A stretch of 64,000 nt of DNA, from contig OY978525.1 in assembly GCA_963854835.1 (NCBI GenBank), positions 108,260,917-108,324,916 of the forward strand. Reading direction: 5' to 3'. Made by a program: the position numbers and the translations under genes. Position 1 is the first letter of the stretch, and the number at the start of each line of letters is the position of its first letter. A model generated the notes under the pieces. It saw only the letters and a program-made list of their open reading frames with translations. It was not told the DNA's origin and ran no database searches. Positions 25,024 to 36,300 of this stretch are shown one piece after another. Source of the stretch: Megamerina dolium. Its lineage: Eukaryota; Arthropoda; Insecta; Diptera; Megamerinidae.

Positions 25024-27508
25024 TATGCATGTATTATTTCATAATATTCACAACTAGCTGGTATTAAAATAAATTTAGATATTTCCAAATTTTACATTTC
25101 TATTTGTCTAAATGAATATAGTAATAATATATACATATGTGTGGCTCCTTCGTTACTAATTAACTTGTCTATTACAAAATATTACTAAAAGCTATGTAGC
25201 TAGCTAGTCGTATAAATAATTTGATAGTTAGTATTTGGAAAATTTTCATTCAAAAACCAGAAAATAAAAAAATAAAAAAACTACAAAAAAAGAACAATAA
25301 CAAAAATTTGTAATATCAAAACTCAAAGTAAAAATTATTTCATACAAATTGACACCAACAACAAAAGTATGCAGTATCACACTCATGAAAGTGTTAAACT
25401 GCATATTTGCAGTAGTTGGTTGAGTGTTGAATGGTAATTGTACCATACTCGTATTATTTGCAAACATATGTAGTTATAATTATTACTATATATTCGTACA
25501 TAATAATCATAATATGAGTGGTAGTAATAATGGTAGCAGTATGTATAGGAAGTAACAACAGCTGTCGCTTTTAATTAGCTTAAAACTTTTTAATTATACA
25601 CTCACACACACACACGCATATATGTATAAATATAAACTTATATATATGCTACGCTAGAAAATGATCCAAAAATAGTGCTAGAAATGTAAATATTCATATT
25701 TTTGCCACACACACATGCATACAATAATTCCAAAAAAAAAGACGAGACAATATTATAATCCTTGAATTGCTTTAAAAGTGTGTCACACACACACACACAA
25801 ATACACACATCCACATTTATATACGCATTCATTGGCAACCAATTTGTACAATGGTAAATGAGAGAAGCATGTTGTCTATTGAATTGATTCGTAACACAAC
25901 ATGTGAGCAACCATTAGAGTGTCAGTGTCAATAATAGCAATGATACTAACAACAACAACAACAACAACAACAACAAATCATTTAAACATCATGTACGTCA
26001 ATACTAAATACCATCATAACGTCAACAACAACAACAACAACAATAACAACAATTGCTGCTATCCATAGCATCATATGAGAAAGAGCAAATAACAAGAAGT
26101 TCATACCAGTAGGAATACTTGAGATCATCAAATATCGTTTCAACATTTTTTTTTTCACAATATAAAAATCAGAAATTTTTTTTAACAATCAGTTAATTTT
26201 TCATTATTTCAAAAATAGTTAACTAACTACTTACTAGTCATACAATATGTACATGCGAGTATATAGGTTCATAACAGAGAAAATTTCTCTAAGTTAAGTT
26301 ACATATTATAAATGTTAATATTATGTTATTATGAAATACTCGATTAGAGTATACTCATATTCTCTTGTGATACTACTCAAATGGTACTCATTCAAATTTG
26401 CATAGTACTTAATACACGACACTCGATTTCAATTTTCCATAATTCGTACTATTTCGTCTCCAGTAATTACGATAATTGCTTTCTCAATAAGTAATGTAAA
26501 TCAGCATATGTTATGTTAAAAAATGCAATCGTTCTCTCTCTCTCTCTCTCTCTCTGTGTTACTCTCCCAAAAGCAGTAAGAAAAGAGCGTAAGTTCTTCA
26601 TTTAGCATATCGTTGCGTACGAAAGAGATTCGATGATTCGTAAGTATTACTCGGATGAATTATAAATTCGTGCATATGAAGTCCATGTACTTAGGAGTAT
26701 GTTGAGAATGACTATTCGGCTAGTGTGTCAAAATAGAAATGAAAGAGGTATATCAAATTCTGTTCAGGCAGTGGCAAACTTATTAACACTGAGTACAAAA
26801 TTATGAGTTTTATTTTTTAAACAAAACAATCAACTTTAACAAATTTTTTAATTATTTCAATTATTGTAACAAATAAAAAAAATAATTAGAAGTAGATCTA
26901 ATTAAAATAAAATTACTAATAATCGAAAAGAAAAAATAGACAAATGCATTTGAGATGTTTGACCCTTATAACATACACAATCTCTGTTCTGTGGTTCGTA
27001 CATAGTTAGCGTTAACAGAGTCGACTGATTTCTGTTAGACTTCCAAGTACTAAAAGGAACAAACTTTCGTAACAACACAAGTGTTGTGATATTATTTGAC
27101 AGAGCTATTGCAGAAATTTTTTTTTTTTTTCAAAGCTAATTTTTTACTGCCAAAAGCATAGTCAATTTTAAGCCAATAGGTGGTTTCAAAAATCAAATTT
27201 CAGCCTTCCATAAAATATGCTGTTGAGTTGGGCTACTGGAGTATAGCAACGAGATAATCATATGCAATGCAAATGAACGTATTAATCATTGAATCATGAT
27301 TCTCATCTCAAAAAAATTATATAATAAAGTTGCAGTCTGCAGTGTCCGGCTGACTGCAGTGGATTGCCTTTCATTGTACTTTGCATTTAAATGACGATTT
27401 AATTCAAACACGACTTTTTTCAAAATCACAGACAAATACCTAATCATCAGAATTTTTCACGAAAATACCAAAACCAGGATGTATTTTGTCTGCCTCATTA
27501 TTTTAATG
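25024..27508. other. Microsatellite-rich spacer
   Basis: CA repeats at 25601-25616 and 25783-25798, an AAC repeat at 25948-25976 with a second AAC patch near 26022-26052, and a CT repeat at 26532-26555. Open frames are repeat-derived. No gene. Confidence 0.65.
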
Positions 27509-27510
27509 TA

Positions 27511-28599
27511 AAGGCTTATCCATTTTGCGGTTTCAAAAGTAAATGTAAATAAAACACATATAAAATATTTTTTATCATGATATTTCTTTTTTATTATAAA
27601 GTTTGAACGTTGACATTATGTGTGAAATACTACATCATTTAAATGACCACCACGCGAATTGTTGCAAGCATCGATTCTTTTGAGGTAATTTTCGACTACT
27701 TTTTGACACATATTGGGCGGTATCTCAGCCATAACGTGACGAATGTTGGTTTTTAGGTGCTCAAGAGTTAAACGTTTCTCTGCATAAACACAGTCTTTCG
27801 CTTAGCCCCACAAAAAAAGTCAAGCGGTGTCAAATCGCATGATCTTGGTGGCCACTTGATATCGAATCACACCTCCGGACCAAAGAGCGCACCAAGCAGT
27901 GACTTTTTATGGATGTAGTGGCCTCTCTTCAATTACTTGAGGATTCTCAGAACACCAAATACGACAATTTTGTTTGTTAACATACCCACCGAGTGAGAAA
28001 TGTGCTTCGTCGCTGAAGAAAATTTTGTTCGAAAATTCGCCGTACAAGGCCTGTTGTTCAAGCACCCATTCGACGTATCTACGACGTTGTGAATGGTCAG
28101 CTGGCTTCAGTTGTTGTATGAGCTGGATTTTATATGGATGTAGGAGTAGATCCAAATGCAAAATACGCCATAATGTGCCGTAAAACAGTCCTAATTCCTG
28201 AGAACGACGAGGAATCGACACATTCGGGTCTTCGGCAACACTTTCACTTACAGCAGCGATATTTTCGGTGGTACGAGCGAAACGATGATGCACAGGCCTT
28301 ACAATATCTGTAACCGATCCAGTCTCTTCATATTTCTTCACAATTTTTCCAATTGCTTGCGTAGTTGGACGATTATATAAACCATAATCTCCTCTTAAAG
28401 CACGATATGTGACTGTGGCAGAATCACTATTTTTGTAGTAGGTTTTTACAATTTTAATGCGTTGTGCGATAGTTAAGCGATCCATTTTCGTAAATGTCAG
28501 ACTTTGAACTGAAAAAGAAAGAAATTGTTTTAACAACTCAGTTTGACAGATGTCGAATTCTAGCCCTATACTTTTGAAACCGCGAAATGGATAACCCTT
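27511..28599 (-). mobile_element. Mariner-like transposon with DUF4817-type transposase
   Basis: 1089 bp with inverted ends. The left end is AAGGCTTATCCATTTTGCGG and the right end, reverse-complemented, AAAGGGTTATCCATTTCGCGG-like; both continue TTTCAAAAGTA. Each is flanked by TA (27509-27510, 28600-28601). A minus-strand transposase fills it. An internal deletion makes it non-autonomous. Confidence 0.9.
27620..28485 (-). pseudogene. DUF4817-type Tc1/mariner transposase, central deletion
   Basis: The native start is probably the ATG at 28485 (MDRLTIAQRIKIVKTYYKNS), as in DUF4817-domain transposases; the open frame also extends upstream to 28536. The N-terminal HTH domain and the start of the DDE domain are intact for ~190 codons, with the first catalytic Asp in KIFFSDEAHFSLGGYVNKQN. 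The frame ends at ERPLHP-stop (27907). Downstream it jumps directly to WPPRSCDLTPLDFF (third Asp) near 27830-27850, so about 80-90 residues including the expected second Asp (QQDGATCH in relatives) are deleted. The C-terminal tail IPPN/CQKVVENYLKRI is partly readable. Confidence 0.9.
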
Positions 28600-28752
28600 T
28601 ATTACAGGCTCATTTGAAAAGTATCAAATATCAAACGGAGGTATTTCACCTAGAGTAATATTTGAGTTTTCAAAACACGAATGGTCACCAGTCTCCTCAA
28701 ATCGAAAATTAAATAATTTGAGATTTGCAAAATTATTCTAAAACAGTAAAAA

Positions 28753-29121
28753 CTACCATAGTTCAGTGGTTATTGTGTTGGCCTTCTGAGCTGTAGGTCT
28801 CAGGTTCAATCCCCGGCTGAAGCATAACAAATTTAATATCGAAAAGATTTTTCTTTCGAACGGTATCCACCTGTGAGCACGCAATTGGCAATTCTTTCGA
28901 CAGTAACAGTTTGTCATGGAAAAGCTTCTAAAAGAACTGTGTGATAAAGCTCAGAAAAAATGATGTCACAAAGGCTCTGCCACTCGGAACCGGCTAAAAT
29001 AAGTAGGTCCCTTCTAATTCTCTCCCAAATTTAACATACACAACAGTAATAGAGGAGAAGCTCGACCAATGAGCCCTTCGAGGCTTATAAGTACCACACA
29101 TATTAATTTTTTTTTTAAAAA
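28753..29121 (+). mobile_element. tRNA-derived SINE, copy 2 (plus)
   Basis: Starts TACCATAGTTCAGTGGTTA, continues through the anticodon-arm-like TTGGCCTTCTGAGCTGTAGG and box-B-like GGTTCAATCCCC, then the shared body. It ends ...CTTATAAGTACCACACATATTAA followed by ten T and five A. Sequence order matches the other copies throughout, so this is the best near-full-length example in plus orientation. Flanking duplication is unclear (at most TAAAAA). Confidence 0.9.
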
Positions 29122-29616
29122 GGCCTTCACGAGCTAGTTCTCATTAGACTAATTTATACCCAATAGAGCCGACTATATCTATGCACTCTCTCTAATCGAA
29201 AAAAGTAAGAGCGATAAAAATCAGCAACAACCAAAACGAAACTGTCAAAACCGGAAATACCAATGAACGAATACAATGAATGCTTTTAACTCGGATACGA
29301 CTATACTATGTATGTATTGGTGTTAGTTGGATGCATATAATACAATTGTATCGCTATGTTTGTACGAATATATGTACATACACATACATATATAGCATAG
29401 TACAAAGTGTATATTACCAAAATACCAGTGAGTAAGCCATTTAGCTGGTATTGCTGTTGCCAACACATAAGTATAATGCATACGCTCTTGTTGTTGTTGC
29501 TGTGAATTTCTATTGCTTCCACACTTGTTGTTGCTGTTCTTGTTATGGTTGCTGTTGTAGTAGAATTTTCAACACATCCTTGTTTTGTATTCTTGCTAAA
29601 ATTTGCATAAATGTAA

Positions 29617-29653
<37 letters not shown>

Positions 29654-30506
29654 GAGAGCATAGTTACCATATGATACCAATATATAGTATGAACTATCTA
29701 TATACTAATACTATGATATGCATCGTAATACTTAGGTATAGACCATAAGTACATACATACATACATTCTTGTTTGTATGTATTTGTATGTATGTATGTGT
29801 GATACTGTAAATGTACTCATATATATAGCCAATCATAAAAACTAAGCACTTTTGCCGAATTTAAATTGTCTACTTGTTGTTGTTTGTGGCTTCTGCTTGT
29901 TGTTCTTGTTGCTGCTGCTACTAGTGTTGGTTTATATGTAGGTACAATACTTCTATTTAGTACATAGTACATAGTGTATACTTCAGTTGTAATATCTATA
30001 ATAAAATTTTACGAATTTTAAATGAAAGTATGTAATCGTACAATTTTAGAATGTAACATGCATGAACAACTGTTCTTAGTAATCAATAGAAAATTATTGT
30101 ATGTATAAACACATTGTGATATTGATATTTATAATGCTAATGCTAAAGCTAATGATAATGATAATGATGATGAAGATAGTGGTTAAATATGAAATATATA
30201 ATAAATGTATGAATAGTGAAATAAAGCAGGGAATTTTGTGAGAAAATAAACTATTTGGGATATTTTTGAAAAATGGACGAAGCACAACAATTTTTTGTAT
30301 ATGAAATGCGCCCAAGTTAAAATAGCAACTTTATATGGGGATCCATATTAAATAGAGTACATCATATAATCCATTTTAAGTGAATTTTAAAAAGATCAAA
30401 TATTAATTAGCCTATCTACCAGGTATGACTCTTCTATGATCACCTTTTAAGAGGACGACATATATCGGCATCATTAAGCAAATAATTGCAATGACTTTGT
30501 ATAGCA
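29122..30506. other. Microsatellite-rich spacer
   Basis: GA repeat at 29619-29649, TTG-rich patches at 29485-29560 and 29870-29930, and TACATACA runs at 29750-29800. No gene recognised. Confidence 0.65.
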
Positions 30507-31706
30507 CGCGGACAGTGCCAGAACTACCCGACCTAACAAAGAAAACTCATCATATTTGGGAAAAATTTTCTTTATTTCTCAACAAAATCTCCTTTTAGCT
30601 CTACACACTTTTGCCTAGCGATATTCTATAGCTTCGATACCCTGTTTACAGTATGAACTGTCTAGCTCATTAAAATAGCCATCTACCGCAGACTCCACTC
30701 CACTTCATTGTTTGCAAATCTTCTACCACCAAGCCATTCTTTCAAAATTTGGAAATAGAAAATAATCCGAAGGAGCTAAATCTGACGAATAAGGTGCGTG
30801 CTGAAGCAATTCGAGCTTTAACTCATTGATTTTGGCGATCGCCGTTTTTCTTAAATTTCATCATTCAAACGCTGCAACAAATTAGCATAATACTCGACGT
30901 TAATTGTTTTTCCTTTTTGAAGGTAATTAATAAAAATTATCCCACGTGCATCCCAAAAAAACAGACGTCATAACCTTGCCTGCAGATGAAACTGTCTTCG
31001 CCTTCTTTGGACACGATTATCCCCTCTCAGTCCACTGTTTTGAATGCTCCATTGTCTCAGGTGTAAAGTGGTGGACCCATGTCTCATCGACATGGGTCCA
31101 CGAATCGACTCAAAGATTCGTCTTTATTACTGTGAAACATCGCCAAACACTATAGAAACATCTTCATGACGTTGTTTTTGTTCTATTGTGAGTAAACGTG
31201 GCACCCAACTTACACACAGCTTTTTCATCTTCAAATTTTCGTTCAATATACAATGTATAGCACTTTTTGAAATGCCTGAAATTTCACCTAGCTCACGCAC
31301 CTTCAGCCGGCGATCATCCAATACCATTTTGTGGATTTTCTTAACCGTTTCTGGCGTGACCACCTCAATTGGTCGACCACTACGGTGTTTGTCTTGGCAG
31401 CTCGTACGACCTCTTTTAAACTCTACAGACTCCCACAGAGTAGAATCTAGTTCGGCTTCAATATTCGTTGGACTGAGACCTTTTACATGAAAGTATTGAA
31501 TTACTTATCGGTAACCAATTTTTTCCATGTTTACAAATTCACTGAGGTTGTTAACTTTCGAAGGCTCAAAAAAAATACTAAACAACTTGGCACCTTGAGG
31601 CTTAAAACTAATGTTTTATAAGGTTGCCACTTTTCACCAAAGTAATTTTTTTCAAACTACAGCCTCCATCTATATGCCATGTCGGGTAGTTCTGGGACCG
31701 ACCTCG
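30507..31706 (-). mobile_element. Third mariner, distinct lineage
   Basis: About 1200 bp. The ends share GCCAGAACTACCCGAC (left, 30522 region) and its inverse GTCGGGTAGTTCTGGG (right, 31681 region). The full ~26-base termini (CGCGGACAGTGCC.. and CGAGGTCGGTCCC..) carry five mismatches. TA follows the right end (31707-31708); the left flank is CA, probably a mutated TA. The transposase is on the minus strand. Confidence 0.88.
30572..31528 (-). pseudogene. mariner transposase, interrupted and deleted
   Basis: Start at the ATG at 31528 (MEKIGYR-stop-VIQYFHVKGLSP). An open stretch then gives EFKRGRTSCQDKHRSGRPIE, VVTPETVKKIHKMVLDDRR and KVRELGEISGISKSAIHCIL (second HTH), and WVPRLLTIEQKQRHEDVS before a frameshift at ~31140. 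A DETW..HFTPET-like region and a YYANLLQRLNDEI region are readable. The segment carrying the second catalytic Asp (HQDNAP in relatives) is deleted near 30840. The end reads KGDFVEK-stop at 30572. Confidence 0.87.
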
Positions 31707-31884
31707 TAGTTGCAACATTTGTTTCGAGATTATTACCCACGGAATTGTTAATTCACGCATCCAATATTATTTGAAGTGGGCCGATTTAAAGTCATTTAGA
31801 ATTTAATCTCCCCAAAATATAATATTAAAAATTAATGTCCGCATTTACAAAATGAACTTGTGATCATAGTCATTTTGAAAATGA
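31707..31884. other. Short spacer
   Basis: Nothing recognised. Confidence 0.5.
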
Positions 31885-32460
31885 CTATTCTATCGGTTAG
31901 CGGCAAAACTTCTGAGTTGATCGGTATCCACCAGAGGGTGGTATCAAACGAAAGAGAAAATTATTAGCATTTGAGCAAAACTACTACTTAAAAGTTTTTT
32001 CTGAAGGAAAAATGACGTAAAATAAATTTTTAAATTTATCCTTGAATATCCTTGAATACCAACTATTTTCTCCAAACAAAAAATACATCTGTGTTGAATA
32101 CATCCAACGCAGAATTTGTAACTTTGACCGGCTGCTACTAGTAACTTCCCACGTTTTTTGCACCAAATAGAGAAAATAGTTGGTTTTTCTTCAAGAATAT
32201 TCAAGGATAAATTTTAAAATTTATTTTCTGTAATTTTTTCTTCAGAAAAATTTTTAAGTAGTATTTTGGTTCAGCTGCTACTAATTTTCTCTTTCGTTTG
32301 ATATCCATATCATTCTACTCTGTGGAGTATAAAAATATTTTCGATTTTTCTTTGTTTGGTGCAAAAAGTTAGGAAATTGTGAAAATCGATTTTTCGAAAA
32401 TTTGACGTGATGGAGCCTTCTGGTTAATACCGATTAAATCAGTAGGCTTGTCCTAAGCGA
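31885..32460. repeat. Foldback element with ~145-bp inner arms
   Basis: Inner arms are inverted: TATCAAACGAAAGAGAAAAT begins the left arm at 31947 and its inverse ends the right arm near 32310. Between them TACTACTTAAAA, AAATTTATCCTTGAATAT and CCAACTATTTTCTC recur in mirrored order. The loop (about 32080-32165) contains CCGGCTGCTACTAG. Outer blocks GATCGGTAT..CCA occur at 31920 and inverted at ~32430. The right side has ~100 extra bases, so the left arm probably suffered a deletion. No coding capacity. Confidence 0.72.
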
Positions 32461-32676
32461 CAAACTTTACTAGAACGCTGATAAAAAAAAGTTCTTGTCA
32501 AAAACTAGAGCAGTATTATCGATGTGGTAAATTGGTATATGAGATTGAAGATTTTATGTTTAGGAATCATATACTTGTGAATTTCGTTACTACGCCTGAT
32601 CTCTTATCTAGCCATTGCATTCGAAAATCAATTTTATCCGTTCTGTGACTCCAGCACTGATAGGCTCTTCAGTACT
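32461..32676. other. Short spacer
   Basis: Nothing recognised between the foldback element and the LINE 3' end. Confidence 0.5.
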
Positions 32677-34303
32677 TGATGTTGTTGTTGTTGTGGTAAC
32701 AGACAATGATTTCGAAATCACGAATATGTACGTAAGTCAGTTAATTGAGTTGTTGTTGTTCACAATGATCAGCTCCAGGAAGACGACAGCCTCCAGGGGG
32801 TGCGTCCACAGAGTAGAGGGGGCCATACTGGTAGGCCCTCTGGGGCAGGCGAAAAGATAACGGATGTCGTGCGGGCTCTGTTGGTACCGCGGGCATCGGT
32901 CTGGAATTGCATCAGCTAGCCGGTGCATATAGCAGTTCAAATAGACGCTCTACCCAGATTTTAGCTGCGCCAAAGTGGCACGAGCGGATCTAGGGAGCTG
33001 TTGTTCGCAGTCTGCAATTGACGGTGGGCGACCCACCAGTACGATGTTATGAGCATTACCCTCGATGGACGCCTCCACCGCGCGTTGATGCAGTGAATTC
33101 AGAGCCGAACATCAAATGAGCGTATTCCACCACGGATGTTACGCGGGCGAGAGCAAAGCTGCGTTAAACGATTGTTGGGGTGTGATGGAAGGTGGCAGGA
33201 AAGAAGAAAAGTAGTATTCTGCTGTGTTTGCAGAAGCCGCTATTGCGTATCTCTTATGAGTGGTGTCCAAGTTTGAGCCGCATTGTTGATGATAGACCTT
33301 CCGATGGCCTTATAGGTGATGAGCAGCATCTCCTTGTCTTTCCCTCAGCCGGTGCCGGCCAGTGCTTTAAGGCCATTATTTCTGTTATGCAACCTCTGGA
33401 TGGTGTATTCAACATGAGCAGCAAAGGTCATGAGTCTGTCGAAAGCAACTCCAAGAATTTTAAGTCGATTCACAGTTGGAATAGTTCTGCCCTCGACAGC
33501 TACCGAGAGCACGACTCCGAGCTCCATAGTCCATGTGGTAAAGAGTGTTGGGTTAGATTTCTCAGACGAGAGTATAAGGCTTTTGTGGTTGAAGAATTGT
33601 TGGACGTGCACTAAGTACGCGATGATCTCGCTGCATATCGCCGAGATGTTGTTTCCCGATGCCAGCATCATGCAATCATCCGCATAAGTGATGATTTGTA
33701 TGCCAGGAGGTTGCGCAGGGAGTGTCGACAGATAGAAATTGAAGAGGATGAGCGACAACACAATTCTTTGCGGAACTCTCTGTTTTACCTTCCAATATGG
33801 TGAACGTTCTCCTCTGAACTCCCCAAACGACTGTCGGTTGACCAAGTGGATGGCTATCCAGCGCTGAATGGAGTTAGACAAAGGTGAGGGCAGGATATCG
33901 TCGAGCAGGGTAACCAGGTTGATCGTGTCAAATGCCTTGGATAGGTCGAGAGCCACCAGGTTCTGGTGGCTCTCGATCAGGTGGGCCTGGTTGAGACCAC
34001 GCATGATGTGTGAGGTAATTTCGGCCAATACCGTAGTTGTGCTGCGATGTTTGCGGAAGGCGTGTTGGTGATTGGCAAGCGTGAGATGTTGTGTGAACTA
34101 CGGTAGCAAGAGAAACACCATGATTTTGGTAACCGGAGAATGCAATGAGATGGGACGGTAAGAGTTCCCCTACTCCAACGGCTTGCCAGGCTTTAAAGTT
34201 GGCACTGCTCGGCCCACCTTCCATATATGGGGTATGTTGAGCGAAGCTATGGAGAGGTTCAAAACCCGAGTAAGGTAAGCCAGGCCATTTGGCCCCAACG
34301 TTC
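32677..34303 (-). mobile_element. Jockey-group LINE, 5'-truncated
   Basis: The minus strand carries the reverse-transcriptase and C-terminal part of a non-LTR retrotransposon. It is truncated within the fingers region at ~34303 and ends with a 3' UTR and a CAA-type repeat tail (GTTGTTGTTGTTG on the plus strand at 32679-32694). The last ~900 bp are repeated in plus orientation at 56690-57610, including the terminal GATTTCGAAATCATTGTCTG-like block, confirming a real element 3' end. Confidence 0.88.
33345..34300 (-). pseudogene. Jockey-type reverse transcriptase fragment
   Basis: Readable RT motifs in order: PYMEGG/WKVGRAVPTLKPGKP and SYRPISLHSPVTKIM (fingers, with frameshifts, 34130-34240); HAFRKHRSTTTVLAEIT, then VALDLSKAFDTI (motif A); the core motif B region, decayed (QRVPQRIVLSLILFNFYLS, with PQGSVLSP expected); and the catalytic ITYADDCMML (motif C, about 33690). 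Next come LKILGVAFDRLMTFAAHVEYT and KALAGTG-stop. C-terminal residues continue downstream with stops, including LHQRAVEASIEGNAHNIVLVG and DRCPRYQQSPHDIRYLFACP, a decayed Cys/His knuckle. Upstream endonuclease and ORF1 are absent. Confidence 0.88.
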
Positions 34304-34435
34304 TAGTAAATTCTTTCGGTTAGCGGCAAACCTTTTTAGTTGATCGGTATCCACGAGAGGGCTGTATCACGTCAAATTTTCTAGAAATCAATTTTTACAA
34401 TTTCCCACCTTTTTGCACAAAAAAAAAAAAAAATT
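34304..34435. repeat. Partial copy of the 31885-32460 foldback arm
   Basis: TTTCGGTTAGCGGCAAA..., GTTGATCGGTATCCACGAGAG, TCACGTCAAATTTTCT and ACAATTTCC.ACCTTTTTGCAC are shared with the outer arms of the 31885-32460 element. The last two blocks match its right arm in inverted orientation. It abuts the 5' truncation point of the LINE. Confidence 0.6.
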
Positions 34436-34849
34436 GGAAAAATGTCTATACTTCCATTCGGACGATATGACAAAATTGGTGACCCAGGCGATGTTGGATT
34501 CATATTGCTATGATCAAATATGATGCATATGCTGTAGAACATGAAATTCTTAAAATTTTTTCATTATATCACAGTGTGTTCAAAATTTTATTGTATATTC
34601 TTTTTCTTCCCCTTAACAATTAGGAATATTTTGTGTTTTACATTATTTTTTTTTTTTTGAAATTATTTATTTGTATACGTATGAAATCTCTTTGGGGAAA
34701 TTAAATAGTTCATGTCTAAAAGTTACGAATCATTTTAACCTTTTAAAATGTGTTGCAACAAAGTTCTTGAAAAGTAGCAACTCTTTCTCTTCTATTTAGA
34801 CTGTTACTGTTACAAATATACATTTATGTATATTAGAGTAGTCCTTAGA
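34436..34849. other. AT-rich spacer
   Basis: Nothing recognised apart from A and T runs. Confidence 0.5.
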
Positions 34850-34970
34850 ACAATGGAATATTGTACAAAATTAAAAACAGAGAAGAGTATTGAAAGAGAA
34901 GCTCGGTCAAAGGGTTCTTCGGGGCCTAAGAATGTCACATATTATTTTTTCTATCTTAAGAATCACAAAT
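34850..34970 (+). mobile_element. SINE 3' fragment
   Basis: TCCTTAGAACAATGGAATAT is followed by GAAAGAGAAGCTCGGTCAAAGGGTTCTTCGGGGCCTAAG-type sequence and CACATATTATTTTTT. This matches the 3' ~100 bp of the tRNA-derived SINE in plus orientation, including its T-rich end. Head and body are missing. Confidence 0.75.
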
Positions 34971-35535
34971 TTAGTAATGTAAATTCAAAGATTACTAGTT
35001 TAGGACCACTCTTATCGTACGTACATACAAATTTGGTCTGTGTCTGGGAGTTTTATGTTTTTCGTATTTTTTTTTTTTTATCAAATTTTCATTTCTTATT
35101 CGCAGTTATGTTAAAAAGTTTACACTAAGACGGTACATTGCTAACTGACTACATCACTACTGACTACATTGGTATTATATCTACGTACGTTGACTACTAT
35201 CAAAAATACCAACTACCACAACCATGACGAACAAGATATGCAACATGCAATATGCACTCTGTGATGTAGGTACTCATATGAAGTGTGAGCTTTATTTTTT
35301 TTTTTGTATATTGTTTTACTATTTTTTGTTTTGTCTTTCTTTTTTAAAGTTGATACGATACGACCACCACACAACCATCATCAGCATCATAACTGCTGCT
35401 CTAACTATGGAAGGTATGTGAACTTGAAGTCCAAAGTTAAGTGGTTTCGGAGTAGAGGCTTATCATGTTTACTGCCACGTATTTTATTCAAGAGAATCTA
35501 AGAAAGTTCCTGTATTATGTCATGTTTAAGTACAA

Positions 35536-35566
<31 letters not shown>

Positions 35567-36127
35567 ATTGTTGTACAATAGAATACTTGCTGAAACAACA
35601 ACCAACAACAATACATCACTAACTCTGTATGTATGTACGTCACCAGCATAAAATGGCCACAAGAGGCCATGTTATGCTGTTGCTTGCTGCTACTTTTGTT
35701 GCTCAAAGTAATGAAGTAACAGATTTTTCAACTGCATTTTTTGTCGACTATTAGTTGTATGTAGTACAACAATTATGTATACAAAAAGAGAGAGAGAGAG
35801 AGAGAGAGATAGAAGGAGAAAAATTGGTTGCGCCGGCATGTTTATGCGATAAATGTTGAAAGAGTCAAGTAAGTGCAATTTAAATGTTTAATGATTGCAA
35901 CAGTTTATTGAAATATTTTACAGACACATGTTCCTACACATATATTGTTTGTATACATAGAATAATTAAATGAAATGAGTCTGCTTTTAGATGAATGTAA
36001 ACAGGTAGTATAACACAATTGAAATGCCACATAAAAGGAATTAGTGTTTTTATTATCGAAGCATGAAGTTTGGGTTATTCTTTCAATTACACTATAACAC
36101 AATTTGAGGGTCATTGTCACAATTTTT
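34971..36127. other. Microsatellite-bearing spacer
   Basis: TTG repeat at 35536-35573 and GA repeat at 35787-35809. No gene recognised. Confidence 0.6.
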
Positions 36128-36300
36128 GTTTACAGTGGTTTAAAATTTGGCTTTTTCGAACAAAAATAGAATTATCGAATTTGAAAAATCATATATTTAT
36201 AAAATTACATTTGGGATAGTTCTTGTCTTCGAAGACCTATATAAAAAATTTTCCGGGAATTATTTTCTTGGAACATTTTTAACTCTCTAACCTCTACCAC
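36128..36300 (-). repeat. Copy of the TTAA-cored repeat family arm
   Basis: Reverse-complemented, it reads GGTTAGAGAGTTAAAAATGTTCC, AAGAAAATAATTCCCGGAAA, CTTCGAAGACAAGAACTATC, AAATGTAATTTT and TGATTTTTCAAATTCGAT. These are the same blocks in the same order as 46911-47070. Non-coding. Confidence 0.7.

Noticed and set aside
28753..28826. tRNA gene
   Set aside because: Box A and box B are present but stems are mismatched and the sequence continues into a repeated body; it is the SINE head. The same applies at 40046-40118, 20890-20964 and 50440-50512.
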